Made by a program: the position numbers and the translations under genes. The notes beneath the pieces were generated by a model. The model saw only the letters and a program-made list of their open reading frames with translations, was not told the DNA's origin and did no database searches. From Methylocystis rosea (GTDB taxonomy: Bacteria; Pseudomonadota; Alphaproteobacteria; Rhizobiales; Beijerinckiaceae): a stretch of DNA of 64,000 bases. This document shows positions 34,491-43,683 of this stretch, one piece after another (position 1 is the first letter of the stretch; each line of letters starts with the position of its first letter). The stretch spans positions 2,827,501 to 2,891,500 of the forward strand of contig NZ_CP034086.1 of the NCBI RefSeq assembly GCF_003855495.1, read 5' to 3'.

Positions 34491-35528
34491 TTACGCCGAC
34501 TTCTGCTCGATGCGCATCAGCATGTAACGCGCCAGAGCGAGAACGAAGAAGGTGATGACGAAGAGGATAAGGCCAAGTTCGATGAGCGCCGAGGTGTAAA
34601 GATCGCCGACCGCTTCGGTGAACTCATTGGCGATGGTCGCCGAGATCGTCGTGCCGGGCGCAAGCAGCGATCCGGAAATCTTGTGCGCGTTGCCGATGAC
34701 GAAAGTGACGGCCATTGTCTCGCCAAGCGCGCGGCCCAGGCCCAGCATCATGCCGCCGATCACGCCGACGCGCGTGTAAGGGACGACGACATAACGCATC
34801 ACTTCCCATGTCGTGGCGCCGATGCCCCAGGCCGCTTCTTTCAGCACCGGCGGCACGGTCTCGAAGACGTCGCGCGAGATCGAGGCGATGAAGGGCAGCA
34901 CCATGATCGCGAGAATGAAGCCCGCCGTCAGCATGCCGATGCCGTAAGGCGGACCGGCGAAGAGCGTCGAGAAAAACGGAATGTCGCCAAAGGCCGATAT
35001 CAGCGCCGGCTGCACATGCGATTGCAGAAAAGGCGCCAGCACGAAGAGGCCCCAGATTCCGTAGATGATCGAGGGAATGCCGGCGAGAAGCTCGATCGCG
35101 ACGCCGATCGGCCGGCGCAACGCATGCGGACAAAGCTCGGTAAGGAAGGTGGCGACGCCGAGGCCGACCGGCACCGCGATCACCATGGCGACGATCGATG
35201 TGACGAGCGTGCCATATATCGCCGCCGCCGCGCCGAAGTTCTCGGTGACCGGGTTCCAGGCCTGCGACGTGAGGAAGCCAAAGCCAAATGCCTGGATCGC
35301 AGGCATAGAGCCGTAGACGAGCGAGACGATGACGCCGGCCAGAATCACCAGCACGATAACGGCCGCCGCACGGGTCATTTGATGAAAGACGCGATCAAGG
35401 AGCGCGATGCGCGCCAGCACGCGCGTGCGATCCGCGATCACCGACTGCGAGGCTTGTTGCTCCAAAGCTAAATCCGACACGTCGCCCGCTCCATTCAATT
35501 CACGCCGACTCGGCTCGATCGACAGCAT
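34491..35528 (-). CDS. pstC: Phosphate ABC transporter permease PstC
   Basis: 345 residues, six to seven hydrophobic helices after a 40-residue soluble N-terminus. The PstC signatures [30 protein letters not shown] and [19 protein letters not shown], and the EAA-type loop around [18 protein letters not shown], are visible. Pairs with PstA in phosphate uptake. A hairpin in the 95-nt gap after pstS may reduce read-through into this gene. Confidence 0.95.
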   Translation of the reverse strand: MLSIEPSRRELNGAGDVSDLALEQQASQSVIADRTRVLARIALLDRVFHQMTRAAAVIVLVILAGVIVSLVYGSMPAIQAFGFGFLTSQAWNPVTENFGAAAAIYGTLVTSIVAMVIAVPVGLGVATFLTELCPHALRRPIGVAIELLAGIPSIIYGIWGLFVLAPFLQSHVQPALISAFGDIPFFSTLFAGPPYGIGMLTAGFILAIMVLPFIASISRDVFETVPPVLKEAAWGIGATTWEVMRYVVVPYTRVGVIGGMMLGLGRALGETMAVTFVIGNAHKISGSLLAPGTTISATIANEFTEAVGDLYTSALIELGLILFVITFFVLALARYMLMRIEQKSA

Positions 35529-35568
35529 TTCACCCGCTCCCGGCGCCGGTCCTCGGCGTCATGACCTT

Positions 35569-35597
35569 CCCGACGACAGCATGAAACGGCCGTCGGG
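35569..35597 (-). terminator. Hairpin between pstS and pstC
   Basis: CCCGACG (35569-35575) pairs with CGTCGGG (35591-35597) around a 15-nt loop. It has no T-tract, so it is better seen as a partial terminator or RNA-stabilising stem that lets pstS be expressed more than the downstream permease genes. Confidence 0.4.
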
Positions 35598-35623
35598 ATC
35601 TATTCGCGATCAGCGCGGTCCGG

Positions 35624-36667
35624 CTAATGCAACAGGGGTTTGCCGTCCGCGCTCTTTACATTCGCCCAGCTCTTCTTGATGAGCTCGACCACCGGTTTCG
35701 GCATGGGAATATAGTCGAGCTCCTCCGCCATCTTGCCGCCATTGGCGAAAGCCCAGGAGAAGAATTTGAGCGCCTCGGCCGCATCGGCTTCGGACTTAGG
35801 CTCCTTGGGCAGCAAGATGAAGGTCGCCGCCGTTATCGGCCACGCCTTGGCGCCCGGCTCATTCGTCAGAATTTCGTAGAAACCCTCGGCATGCGACCAG
35901 TCGGCGCCAGCGGCCGCCGCCTGGAAAGTCTCCATGCTGGGCGGGACGACCTTGCCGTCCTTATTGACCATCTTGGTATAGGTCAGCTTGTTCTGCTTGG
36001 CGTAGGCATATTCGACATAGCCGATTGCGCCTTTGGTGTTGGCGACGTTGTTGGCGACGCCTTCATTGCCCTTGGCGCCGATGCCGACCGGCCATTCGAC
36101 CGACGTGTTCTCGCCGACCTTCGACTTCCAGTCGGGCGAAACCTTCGAGAGATAGTTCGTGAAATTGAAAGTCGTTCCCGAACCGTCCGAGCGATGCACG
36201 ACGACGATCGGCTGCGACGGCAGCTTCGCCTTCGGATTGAGCTTCTTGATCGCCGCATCGTCCCATTTGACGATTTCGCCGAGGAAGATTTTTGCAACGG
36301 TCAAGCCATCGAGCGTGAGGTCGCCGCCGGCGACGCCTTCGAGATTGATCACCGGCACGATGCCGCCAATCACTTGCGGCCACTGCACAAGACCCGCCGC
36401 CTGAAGCTCCTCGGCCTTGAGCGGCTGGTCGGACGCGCCAAACGTGACGGTGCGCGCCTTGACCTGCTTGATGCCGCCGCCCGACCCGATGGACTGATAG
36501 TTAAGGCCATTGCCGGTATCCTTCCGATACGCTTCAGCCCATTTGGCGTAGATCGGATAGGGGAAGGTCGCGCCGGCGCCGGAAATGTCGATGGCTGCGG
36601 CGGCGCCGCACATGACGGCGAGCGCCAGCGCCGCGCCAGCGCCGCGCCTGAAAATCGTCGAGATCAT
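35624..36667 (-). CDS. pstS: Phosphate-binding protein PstS
   Basis: 347 residues with a 25-residue signal peptide ([25 protein letters not shown]). The mature protein begins [24 protein letters not shown], the PstS hallmark; phosphate-contact stretches [17 protein letters not shown] and [13 protein letters not shown] follow. It binds phosphate in the periplasm and delivers it to PstCA. The promoter holds a three-unit Pho box. First structural gene of the pst operon. Confidence 0.96.
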   Translation of the reverse strand: MISTIFRRGAGAALALAVMCGAAAAIDISGAGATFPYPIYAKWAEAYRKDTGNGLNYQSIGSGGGIKQVKARTVTFGASDQPLKAEELQAAGLVQWPQVIGGIVPVINLEGVAGGDLTLDGLTVAKIFLGEIVKWDDAAIKKLNPKAKLPSQPIVVVHRSDGSGTTFNFTNYLSKVSPDWKSKVGENTSVEWPVGIGAKGNEGVANNVANTKGAIGYVEYAYAKQNKLTYTKMVNKDGKVVPPSMETFQAAAAGADWSHAEGFYEILTNEPGAKAWPITAATFILLPKEPKSEADAAEALKFFSWAFANGGKMAEELDYIPMPKPVVELIKKSWANVKSADGKPLLH

Positions 36668-36754
36668 TTGAAGGTCTCTTTTGCTCGAGAACGGACTTGC
36701 GATGCGCCCCGCGTCATCGCGCGACAGAAACTACTGGTCCGACAATAGCTTTTT

Positions 36755-36783
36755 GTGACGGAAAAATTACAAGATGATGACAG
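36755..36783 (-). promoter_or_regulatory. Pho box with three heptamers upstream of pstS
   Basis: On the minus strand, three 7-bp units at 11-bp steps with AT-rich spacers: CTGTCAT-catc-TTGTAAT-tttt-CCGTCAC. The consensus is CTGTCAT. A TATTGT -10-like hexamer follows about 8 bp later, the arrangement of PhoB-activated promoters, where the box replaces the -35 element. It lies 88-116 bp before the pstS ATG, making pstSCAB-phoU-phoB a PhoB target. Confidence 0.8.
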
Positions 36784-36815
36784 TAAATATGTTTGTTTTT
36801 CAGATACTTATAATT

Positions 36816-37913
36816 CTAGGCTGAATCGCTCGCCGGCAAAATGACGCGAAACAGCGTTCCCTCGCCAAGCGCGGATTCGATCCCGAGCCGGCCACGGTGG
36901 CGCAGCACGATATGTTTGACGATGGCGAGGCCCAATCCAGTGCCGCCTTTGGCGCGGCTCTTGCCGGCGTCGACCCGATAGAAACGCTCGGTCAGGCGCG
37001 GAATATGCTCCGGCGCGACGCCGGGACCATAGTCGCGCACCGAGAGAACGACGAGCGTCCCCTTGCGGGCCAGCGAAATGTCGATGGGCTTGCAGCCGCC
37101 GTCGTCGCCACACCCGTATTTCAGGGCGTTCTCGACGAGATTCTCGATCACCCGGGCAAGTTCGTCCCGATCTCCCGGCGCGACGACGTTCGGCTGCAGA
37201 TCGAGATTGATGGCGACGCCCCTGTCTTCGGCCATCTGCGACAGCGTGTCGACGATATGCGCGACGAGCAGCGTGAGATCGACGGGAGTCGCGGGCCGCA
37301 GATGCATGTGCTGCTCGATGCGCGAGAGCGACAGCAGATCGTCGACGAGGCGGGCCATCCGCTGCGCCTGCTCGCGCATGATGCCGAGGAATTTGTTTCG
37401 GGTGACGGCGTCCTCGCGCGCGGGACCTTGCAAGGTTTCGACAAAACCCAGCAGCGAAGCGAGCGGCGTGCGCAGCTCGTGACTGGCGTTGGCGACAAAG
37501 TCGACGCGCATCCGCTCGACGCGCCGGGATTCGGTCAGATCGCGCAGGCTCACGACGGCGGCCGGCTCGAACCCTTCGATTTGCATTGGCGCGACATGCG
37601 CTTCAAACCAGCATTCCACCGGCAGACGTTCGACCCAGACGGTCTTCTCCGTCTCGCCGCCGGCGAGCACGCGCGCCACGGCGTCGAGCATGTCCGGCGA
37701 GCGAAGGCTGCGGGAGAGCGGTTCGCCCGACCGAATGGCCGGCGAGAGCGCGTGCGCCGCGGCGTTGACGGCGATGACATGAGTTTCGGAGTCGATAACG
37801 AAGATCGGCTCCGGAAGTGCGTTGATGATCGGCGCGAGGAGATCGATCGCCTGATCGCGCCATTTGAGCCGCTGGGTTGACAGCGTCACCGCGACGGGTC
37901 CGGCGCCGTTCAA
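36816..37913 (-). CDS. phoR: Phosphate sensor kinase PhoR (no evident membrane helix)
   Basis: 365 residues from a TTG at 37913 that overlaps the upstream gene's stop (TTGA) and follows GGAAGAG; a GTG at 37889 is the alternative. A PAS domain (LPEPIFVIDSETHVIAVN) is followed by the HisKA domain with the H-box ASHELRTPLASLLGF, then HATPase_c with NLVENALKYG, VRDYGPGVAPEHIPRLTERFYRVD and GGTGLGLAIVKHI. It phosphorylates PhoB. Unlike E. coli PhoR I see no hydrophobic N-terminal segment, so it appears soluble. It ends 148 nt before pstS and may share signals with it. Confidence 0.88.
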   Translation of the reverse strand: MNGAGPVAVTLSTQRLKWRDQAIDLLAPIINALPEPIFVIDSETHVIAVNAAAHALSPAIRSGEPLSRSLRSPDMLDAVARVLAGGETEKTVWVERLPVECWFEAHVAPMQIEGFEPAAVVSLRDLTESRRVERMRVDFVANASHELRTPLASLLGFVETLQGPAREDAVTRNKFLGIMREQAQRMARLVDDLLSLSRIEQHMHLRPATPVDLTLLVAHIVDTLSQMAEDRGVAINLDLQPNVVAPGDRDELARVIENLVENALKYGCGDDGGCKPIDISLARKGTLVVLSVRDYGPGVAPEHIPRLTERFYRVDAGKSRAKGGTGLGLAIVKHIVLRHRGRLGIESALGEGTLFRVILPASDSA

Positions 37914-38983
37914 TTCGAGCGCTCTTCCAGGATGCGTGCGATTGCATCCCGCAGCGTCCCCCAACGGCGCGCGCCCTCGTCGGCGCCGAGAAGCGCAAGC
38001 GCGACAACGAATGGGAGAAAGTAATAGATCATGCGAAACAGAAGCAGCGACGCCAGAATGCTTTCATGCGAAGCCGCCGGAATAGCGTGCAGCATCGTCG
38101 CCTCGAAGACGCCGATGCCGCCCGGCGCATGGCTGATCACGCCCAGGATGCAGGCGACGACATAAACCGCGACGAAGGGCACAAAGTCCAGCGGGACGCC
38201 CTCGGGAAGCAGCACATAGAGCGCGCCTGCGGCGCAGCACAGGTCGGCGACCCCAAGCGTGAACTGCGCCAAAGTCGGGACGAAGCCCGGCAGTTCGAGA
38301 GCGTGGCCGCGAAGCCGAATGCTGCGGCGATCAACCGTCACCCAGGCGAAATAGAACAGCACGCCTGCAAGTATCAGCACGCCCGGAATGATGTGAAGGA
38401 AGGCCGGCAAGCCATCGAGCGCCTCGAGCGCGTCCGCGCCATAGATGAAGCCTATGCCCATCACCAGCGTCATCCCAAGCCAGAACGTGACGCCGGCGAA
38501 GACGGTGATGTTGGCGACTTGCAGCGCGTTCAATGCGACGCGCGAGTAAATCCAGTAGCGCACGGCCGCGCTGGTGATGATCGGAAATCCGAGGTTGAAG
38601 GAAATGGCGTAGCTTGCGAAGGACGCGAGCGCAGCGACCCTGTAGGGCGCACGCGCTCGCAAATGGTAGAGCGCGACGACGTCATAACCGGTCAAGAACA
38701 GATAGGAGAGCGCGGAGAGGGCCAGGGACGCGAGAATCTGCGCGCCGCTCGTCGCGCGAAACGCGTTCAGCAGATCGGCATAGCTGAGGCTTGAGAGCGT
38801 TCGGCCTAGGATATAAGCAGCGAGTGCAAAGACGGCGAGACTGGCCGCCACGCCCAGCACGCCGAGCGCGCCTCTCGGCAGCCGTTCACGCAGCGACCCA
38901 AAAAATCCGCCGCTTGCTTGTGGCCTCACGACGGGCAACCCCGGCGTCGTGGCTTCGAATACGTCGTTATCGCGCGAGGTCAC
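37910..38983 (-). CDS. UPF0104/LPG-synthase transmembrane-domain protein
   Basis: 357 residues with about eight hydrophobic helices (from residue 40 on), the lysylphosphatidylglycerol synthase TM (UPF0104, COG0392) type: SYAISFNLGFPIITSAAVRYWIYS split across helices, SHAPGGIGVFEATMLHAIP and a LLLFRMIYYFLPF end. The aminoacyl-transferase domain of MprF is absent, so the protein is the flippase-like half; the family has been linked to lipid or isoprenoid transport. It overlaps the phoR start, so it may be the first gene of the pho transcript. Confidence 0.85.
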   Translation of the reverse strand: MTSRDNDVFEATTPGLPVVRPQASGGFFGSLRERLPRGALGVLGVAASLAVFALAAYILGRTLSSLSYADLLNAFRATSGAQILASLALSALSYLFLTGYDVVALYHLRARAPYRVAALASFASYAISFNLGFPIITSAAVRYWIYSRVALNALQVANITVFAGVTFWLGMTLVMGIGFIYGADALEALDGLPAFLHIIPGVLILAGVLFYFAWVTVDRRSIRLRGHALELPGFVPTLAQFTLGVADLCCAAGALYVLLPEGVPLDFVPFVAVYVVACILGVISHAPGGIGVFEATMLHAIPAASHESILASLLLFRMIYYFLPFVVALALLGADEGARRWGTLRDAIARILEERSN

Positions 38984-39441
38984 GCCGCCCTCGCGCCCAA
39001 CGCTCGGATCTCGGAGCCCTCAATGCACAACCCTCATACTCATCATCTCTCTTGAAGCTTGCCTTTGTCGTCTTGCAAGCGTCATCCGGTTCAATCCCTC
39101 GATCATGTCATGGCGATGACTAGCACGACTAGCACGATCTCTGTCGCGCGCGCCTCGCAGAAAGGTTGGCGCTCGGCGATCGGACGTCAAGTCTGCGCCT
39201 GTTACTCGAAGGCTGAAGCGTGACCGATCGTCCTGCGCCTTAGGGCAGGTTCCGAAAAAGTTGACAGACTTTTTCGATGAGAACCTGCTCCAATATTTTG
39301 ATTTTGAGCGATTCCTTATCGATCACATGATTCCATGTGATCGGGAAGCGCTCTAAGCGCAAATCTTGACCTGCGAGGCCGGTGAACTAGCTGCCTGCGA
39401 GGCGGCGGGAGGCGGAAAGCCTGTAAGAGGAACGATCCATC
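38984..39441. other. Gap holding repeat copy A
   Basis: 458 nt between the leftward LPG-type gene and the rightward copper-storage gene. It holds the 110-bp dispersed repeat (39245-39355), a 9-bp tandem repeat GACTAGCAC x2 (39118-39135) and the AGAGGA ribosome site of the copper-storage gene near 39428. No other gene is supported. Confidence 0.6.
39245..39355. repeat. Dispersed double-hairpin repeat, copy A
   Basis: Copy of a 110-bp element also at 55064-55173; by eye they differ by five substitutions and one single-base gap. The first half folds as GCAGGTTC...GAACCTGC with an inner CGAAAAAGT/ACTTTTTCG stem; the second half pairs GAGCG-TTCC...GATCACATG with CATGTGATC...GAAGCGCTC. Two long hairpins in tandem, oriented the same way as copy B. 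Confidence 0.9.
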
Positions 39442-39789
39442 ATGCACATGATCCCGAAGGAAATGCAGGCCTGCATCGACGCCTGCCTGAACTGTTATCA
39501 GATGTGCTTTGGCATGGCGATGACCCATTGTCTCGAGGAAGGCGGCGAGCATGTGAAGCCCAAACATTTTCGGGCGATGATCGCCTGCGCCGATATGTGC
39601 CGCAACAGCACGCAAATGATGCTGATGAATTCGCCGCTGGCCAAACAGATGTGCGCGCTTTGCGCCGAGGCTTGCGAAACCTGCGCCAAGGAGTGCGATC
39701 CGATTCCGGACATGAAGGAATGCGCCGACGAATGCCGTCGCTGCGCCGAAGAATGCCGCAGGATGTCCGGACGCAAGATGGCCGCATAA
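39442..39789 (+). CDS. Copper-storage protein of the Csp/DUF326 type
   Basis: 115 residues, 16 cysteines spaced mostly three or four apart on an all-helical four-helix bundle (CIDACLNCYQMC, CADMC, CALCAEACETCAKEC, CADECRRCAEEC). Csp proteins store many Cu(I) ions inside the bundle through these thiolates; they were described in Methylosinus trichosporium. No signal peptide is present, which fits the cytosolic Csp3 type rather than exported Csp1. AGAGGA is about 10 nt before the ATG. It faces a small cytochrome c gene across a stem-loop. A role in copper buffering is likely. Confidence 0.9.
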   Translation: MHMIPKEMQACIDACLNCYQMCFGMAMTHCLEEGGEHVKPKHFRAMIACADMCRNSTQMMLMNSPLAKQMCALCAEACETCAKECDPIPDMKECADECRRCAEECRRMSGRKMAA

Positions 39790-39817
39790 ATATCCGCGCG
39801 GAGCAGATTGCATTCAG

Positions 39818-39840
39818 CTTGGCGGCTATTTGCCGCCAAG
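39818..39840. terminator. Stem-loop between convergent csp and cytochrome c genes
   Basis: CTTGGCGGC-TATTT-GCCGCCAAG is a 9-bp perfect stem with 5-nt loop that includes the cytochrome c stop codon. No T-tract follows on either strand, so it is a weak bidirectional terminator at best. Confidence 0.45.
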
Positions 39841-40140
39841 CCCCAAAATATAGCTCGCCAGCGAGTCGATCTCTTCGCGAGCGAGAATGATGTTGGGCAT
39901 GTTCTTATGCGAAGAGCGCAGGAAAACTTTGAGCGACAGTTCCGTCGTCGAAGGCATGTTGGCGACATCGATAAAGCGCGGCGCCTTGGGATCCGGGCTC
40001 TTGGCCTCTGCGTCGGATCCAACGGCATGGCATGAGGCGCATTCGGCTTTGGCGATTTGCGCGCCGGTCGTCGGATCCGCGCTCGCGGCCATAGCCGGCG
40101 CCGCAACAAGGACCATGCCCAAAGAAAGCGCTATCCTCAT
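39826..40140 (-). CDS. Small exported class I cytochrome c
   Basis: 104 residues from the ATG at 40140 (AGGAG before it, overlapping the end of fabI). A signal peptide (MRIALSLGMVLVAAPAMAA) precedes one haem site CASCH near residue 37, with the distal methionine in SHKNMPNIILAREEIDSLASYILGLGG. It is a periplasmic single-haem electron carrier. It is only 4 nt from fabI's stop, so they share a transcript by position although the functions are unrelated. Redox partner unknown. Confidence 0.9.
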   Translation of the reverse strand: MRIALSLGMVLVAAPAMAASADPTTGAQIAKAECASCHAVGSDAEAKSPDPKAPRFIDVANMPSTTELSLKVFLRSSHKNMPNIILAREEIDSLASYILGLGGK

Positions 40141-40144
40141 TGCC

Positions 40145-40954
40145 TTACTCCTCGCCGTTGAGATCCTCGGGACGTGGCTGCAACATGATATTATAGCCGG
40201 CGTCGACAAGATGCACTTCGCCCGTCACGCCGCCCGACAGCTCCGATAGTAAATAAAGCGCCGAGCCGCCGATTTCATCAAGCGTGATCATCCGGCGCAA
40301 CGGACTATGCTTTTTTTGAAACGCGCCCATCGCCCGCGCGCCTGTGATGCCGGCGCCCGCCATCGTGCGCACCGGGCCGGGCGACAGCGCATTGACGCGA
40401 ATGCCGCGATCGCCGAAATCGGCGGCAAGATAGCGCACGGATGAATCGAGCGCAGCCTTCGCCACGCCCATGACGTTGTAATTCGGCATGACATGCGTGC
40501 CGCCGCCGAAGCTGACCGTCAGCAACGATCCGCCGTTCTTCATCAGCGTGGCGGCGCGGCGCGCGGCTTCGGTGAAGGAAAAACAGGAAATGACAAGCGT
40601 GCGAATGAAATTCTCGCGCGTGGTGTCCGCGTAGAGTCCCTTCAATTCGCTCTTGTCGGAATAAGCGATCGAGTGGACGAGAAAATCCATATCGCCCCAG
40701 TCGTATTCGAGACGGGCGAACACCTGATCCACCGTCGAAATATCCTCGGCGTCGCACGGCAGCACGAGGTTCGACCCGAGCTCCTGCGCGAGCGGCTTGA
40801 CGCGCTTGCCGAGCGCCTCGCCCTGATAGGTGAATGCGAGCGTCGCGCCGTGGCGCGCAAGAACGCGCGCGATGCCATAGGCGATCGAATGATCATTGGC
40901 GACGCCCATGATGAGGCCGCGCTTACCCTGCATGAGACCGGTTGAAACTGTCAT
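40145..40954 (-). CDS. fabI: Enoyl-ACP reductase (NADH) FabI
   Basis: 269 residues, SDR fold: the glycine-rich GVANDHSIAYGIAR cofactor motif, FLVHSIAYSDKSELKG, and the YNVMGVAKAALDSSVRYLA active site with the Tyr and Lys of the FabI YX6K motif. It makes the last reduction of each fatty-acid elongation cycle. Upstream, on the same strand, are fabB and fabA, the anaerobic-type unsaturated fatty-acid pathway. The TAA stop lies beside the cytochrome c ribosome site. Confidence 0.95.
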   Translation of the reverse strand: MTVSTGLMQGKRGLIMGVANDHSIAYGIARVLARHGATLAFTYQGEALGKRVKPLAQELGSNLVLPCDAEDISTVDQVFARLEYDWGDMDFLVHSIAYSDKSELKGLYADTTRENFIRTLVISCFSFTEAARRAATLMKNGGSLLTVSFGGGTHVMPNYNVMGVAKAALDSSVRYLAADFGDRGIRVNALSPGPVRTMAGAGITGARAMGAFQKKHSPLRRMITLDEIGGSALYLLSELSGGVTGEVHLVDAGYNIMLQPRPEDLNGEE

Positions 40955-41095
40955 ATGGCGATTGTCATCGTAGGAGAGATCGAAAGTTTGGGCCTAAGCC
41001 TATCGGAGATAGCAGACGAGCGAAGTAGAACGGACGCTCTGGGCCGGCCGTATCGGCGATTGACAAGCCCGGCCATGACGCTCGTTGTCGCGGAC

Positions 41096-42319
41096 TTACG
41101 CGTCTGGATGCTTGAACACCAATGTCGCATTGGTGCCGCCGAAGCCGAATGAGTTCGACAGCACCGCGCCGAGCTTCACATTGTCGCGGCGTTCGCGCAT
41201 GATGGGCATGTCGGCGAAATCCGGATCGAGCTCTTCGATATTAGCGCTCTCGCAGATAAAGCCGTTCTGCATCATCAACAAGGAATAGATCGCCTCCTGC
41301 ACGCCCGTCGCGCCGAGCGAATGGCCGGTCAGGGATTTGGTCGCGGCGATCGGCGGACATTTGTCGCCGACGCCGAACACTTCGCGCAGCGCTTCGATTT
41401 CCTTGGCGTCGCCGACGGGGGTCGCCGTGGCGTGGGGGTTGATGTAGTCGATCGGGCATTTCACCGTCGCGAGCGCCTGCCGCATGCAGCGCACCGCGCC
41501 CTCGCCGGAGGGCGCCACCATGTCATGGCCGTCAGAGGTCGCGCCGTAGCCCGCGATCTCGCCGTAGATCTTCGCGCCGCGCGCCTTGGCGTGTTCGAGT
41601 TCTTCGAGCACCAGCACGCCCGCGCCGCCGGCGATGACGAATCCGTCGCGATTCTTGTCATAGGCGCGCGACGCCGTCGCCGGCCGATCATTGTAGGAGG
41701 AGGACATCGCGCCCATGGCGTCGAAAAGGACCGAGAGCTCCCACTCCAGCTCCTCGCAGCCGCCGGCGAAAATCATGTCCTGCTTGCCGTACTGAATCAG
41801 TTCGTATGCGTTGCCGATGCAGTGATTGGACGTGGCGCAGGCGGACGAGATCGAATAGTTGACGCCCTTGATCTTGAACCAGACCGCAAGCGTCGCCGAG
41901 GCGGTCGAAGACATGCATTTGGGCACGGCGAAGGGACCGACGCGCTTGGGTCCCTTGGTGCGGGTGATGTCGGCAGATTCGACAAGCGTGTGGGTCGAAG
42001 GGCCGCCCGACCCCATGATGATTCCGGTGCGCTCGTTGGAGATTTCCGCTTCGGTCAGGCCGGCGTCGGCGATCGCCTGATCCATGGCGACATGATTCCA
42101 CGCCGTGCCTGTGGCGTGGAAGCGCATGGCGCGGCGATCGACGATCGTCGAGGGGTCGAGCGACGGCATTCCGTACACCTGCGAACGGAAGCCGAGTTCG
42201 GCGTATTTCTCCGCGCGCGAGATGCCAGACTTCGCCTCGCGCAGCGAAGCGATAACTTCCTGGGTGGTGTTGCCGATCGACGACACAATTCCCATGCCGG
42301 TGACGACGACTCGTCTCAT
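41096..42319 (-). CDS. fabB: Beta-ketoacyl-ACP synthase I
   Basis: 407 residues of the thiolase-fold KAS I: the catalytic cysteine in [10 protein letters not shown], the two active-site histidines in [11 protein letters not shown] and TGHSLGATG, and a GFGGTN end motif. It elongates unsaturated acyl-ACPs made by FabA and is needed for cis-vaccenate. It lies between fabA (44 nt away) and fabI, separated by 141 nt from the latter. Confidence 0.96.
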   Translation of the reverse strand: MRRVVVTGMGIVSSIGNTTQEVIASLREAKSGISRAEKYAELGFRSQVYGMPSLDPSTIVDRRAMRFHATGTAWNHVAMDQAIADAGLTEAEISNERTGIIMGSGGPSTHTLVESADITRTKGPKRVGPFAVPKCMSSTASATLAVWFKIKGVNYSISSACATSNHCIGNAYELIQYGKQDMIFAGGCEELEWELSVLFDAMGAMSSSYNDRPATASRAYDKNRDGFVIAGGAGVLVLEELEHAKARGAKIYGEIAGYGATSDGHDMVAPSGEGAVRCMRQALATVKCPIDYINPHATATPVGDAKEIEALREVFGVGDKCPPIAATKSLTGHSLGATGVQEAIYSLLMMQNGFICESANIEELDPDFADMPIMRERRDNVKLGAVLSNSFGFGGTNATLVFKHPDA

Positions 42320-42363
42320 TGTCCAACTCCTTGGCGGCGCTTTCCCGCGCCTTGCTGTGCGCG

Positions 42364-42888
42364 TCAGGCGGCGGCCGGCGCCTCGGCCTTGGCGAGCCCG
42401 ACTTTCAAGTCCTTCGCCTCATAGATGCGCTCGCCGTCCGCCGCGGCCCAGCCGTCGGCGATGCCAAGCACAAGCTTGCCCTTGAAGACGCGCTTAAAGT
42501 CGATGCCGTAGGTCACCTTTTTGACGGTCGGGCGAACTTGCCCGCTGAATTTCACCTCGCCGACGCCGAGCGCCATGCCGCGTCCCGGATTGTCGAGCCA
42601 GGCGAGATAGAAGCCGACCATCTGCCACAGCGCGTCGAGCCCAAGGCAGCCCGGCATGACCGGATTGCACTTGAAATGGCAGTCGAAGAACCAAAGGCTC
42701 GGCTTAATGTCGAGTTCGGCGCGCATGTAGCCTTTGCCGTGCTCGCCGCCGTCTTCGAAGATCTCGGTGATCCGGTCGAACATCAGCATCGGCGGCAGCG
42801 GCAGCTGCGCATTTCCCGGGCCGAACAGCTTCTCCTCGCCGCACGCCAGTAAATCCTCGTAGCCGAATGAGGAGCGCCTTTCGCCCAT
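42364..42888 (-). CDS. fabA: Beta-hydroxydecanoyl-ACP dehydratase/isomerase
   Basis: 174 residues, hot-dog fold: the [22 protein letters not shown] motif with the catalytic His-Asp pair split by the conserved helix, [17 protein letters not shown] and the N-terminal [11 protein letters not shown]. It introduces the double bond of unsaturated fatty acids. fabA-fabB-fabI are read away from irr, a common divergent neighbour in Rhizobiales. Confidence 0.95.
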   Translation of the reverse strand: MGERRSSFGYEDLLACGEEKLFGPGNAQLPLPPMLMFDRITEIFEDGGEHGKGYMRAELDIKPSLWFFDCHFKCNPVMPGCLGLDALWQMVGFYLAWLDNPGRGMALGVGEVKFSGQVRPTVKKVTYGIDFKRVFKGKLVLGIADGWAAADGERIYEAKDLKVGLAKAEAPAAA

Positions 42889-43139
42889 CGTCCCTTATTC
42901 CTCGCGTTGGAGCCTTTAAAGGCCCATCCTCCCCAAGCGCCCTCAAAAGGCGCGCCCTTATCTTTTGCGCCGCCAGCGGCGCCGCTCTTTGGGCGAAGCG
43001 ATCCGTAACATAGCCTCGCTCGGGCCGGAAGCGCCGTCGCGAGCGGGTTCACAACAGCCGAGCGGCGTTGAATTTCCCGCCATTCCCCCTATGATGCCAA
43101 AGAGAAAACCGCGAGAGCAGAAAACCGCGAGCCGCTGCA

Positions 43140-43586
43140 ATGGACGCCGAGCCGAATTCGACCGTTCCGCCAGACTCTGCGCCGCGCAAGCCCGTCGCGG
43201 ACTTGTTGGCCGACGCCGGGCTGCGGCCGACCCGCCAGCGGCTGGCGCTCGGCGAGCTGCTGTTCGGTCAAAGCGGCGATCGTCATGTCACGGCGGAGCG
43301 GCTCTATGAGGAAGCCCTCGCCGCTAATCTCTCCGTGTCGCTCGCGACCGTGTATAATGCGCTCCACCAGTTCACCCAGGTTGGCTTGCTGCGGGAGATC
43401 GCCGTCGACGGCGCCCGGGTGTATTTCGACACCAACACCGCCGACCACCATCATTTCCTCCTCGAAGACGACGGTGAGCTGTACGACATCGCCGGCGCGA
43501 ATGTCTCGGTCTCCGATCTTCCCCAGCCGCCCGACGGTTTGCGGGTCGCACGCGTAGATGTGGTGGTGCGTCTTCGCCGCGCCTAA
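43140..43586 (+). CDS. irr: Iron response regulator Irr (Fur family)
   Basis: 148 residues. The winged helix (GLRPTRQRLALGELLF, VSLATVYNALHQFTQVGLL) and the HHH motif at 103-105 (DHHHFLLED) are those of Irr. There is no cysteine at all, so the CxxC zinc sites of Fur and the CP haem motif found in Bradyrhizobium Irr are both missing; haem control would go through the histidine triad. Irr controls haem and iron genes under iron limitation. It is divergent from fabA by 251 nt, with its ATG at 43140. Confidence 0.93.
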   Translation: MDAEPNSTVPPDSAPRKPVADLLADAGLRPTRQRLALGELLFGQSGDRHVTAERLYEEALAANLSVSLATVYNALHQFTQVGLLREIAVDGARVYFDTNTADHHHFLLEDDGELYDIAGANVSVSDLPQPPDGLRVARVDVVVRLRRA

Positions 43587-43683
43587 GCCTGCCCTATATT
43601 CCGGGGACGACAAATTTTCGAAGGAGTTCGACGCCCTGTAGGACCGTCGAGACCTCTTCGAAAACAGGTTGGGGCGAGGAACA

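Noticed and set aside
37910..37964. Longer phoR starting at 37964
   Set aside because: It would overlap the upstream membrane-protein gene by 55 nt, with no better ribosome site; the TTG at 37913 gives a coupled 4-nt overlap.
39118..39135. Tandem 9-bp repeat GACTAGCAC x2
   Set aside because: Only two units and no relation to a gene or promoter; likely chance or slippage.
40948..40972. CTGTCAT-like pair near the fabI start, considered as a Pho box
   Set aside because: Spacing between the two heptamers is 7 nt rather than 4 and it overlaps the start codon.
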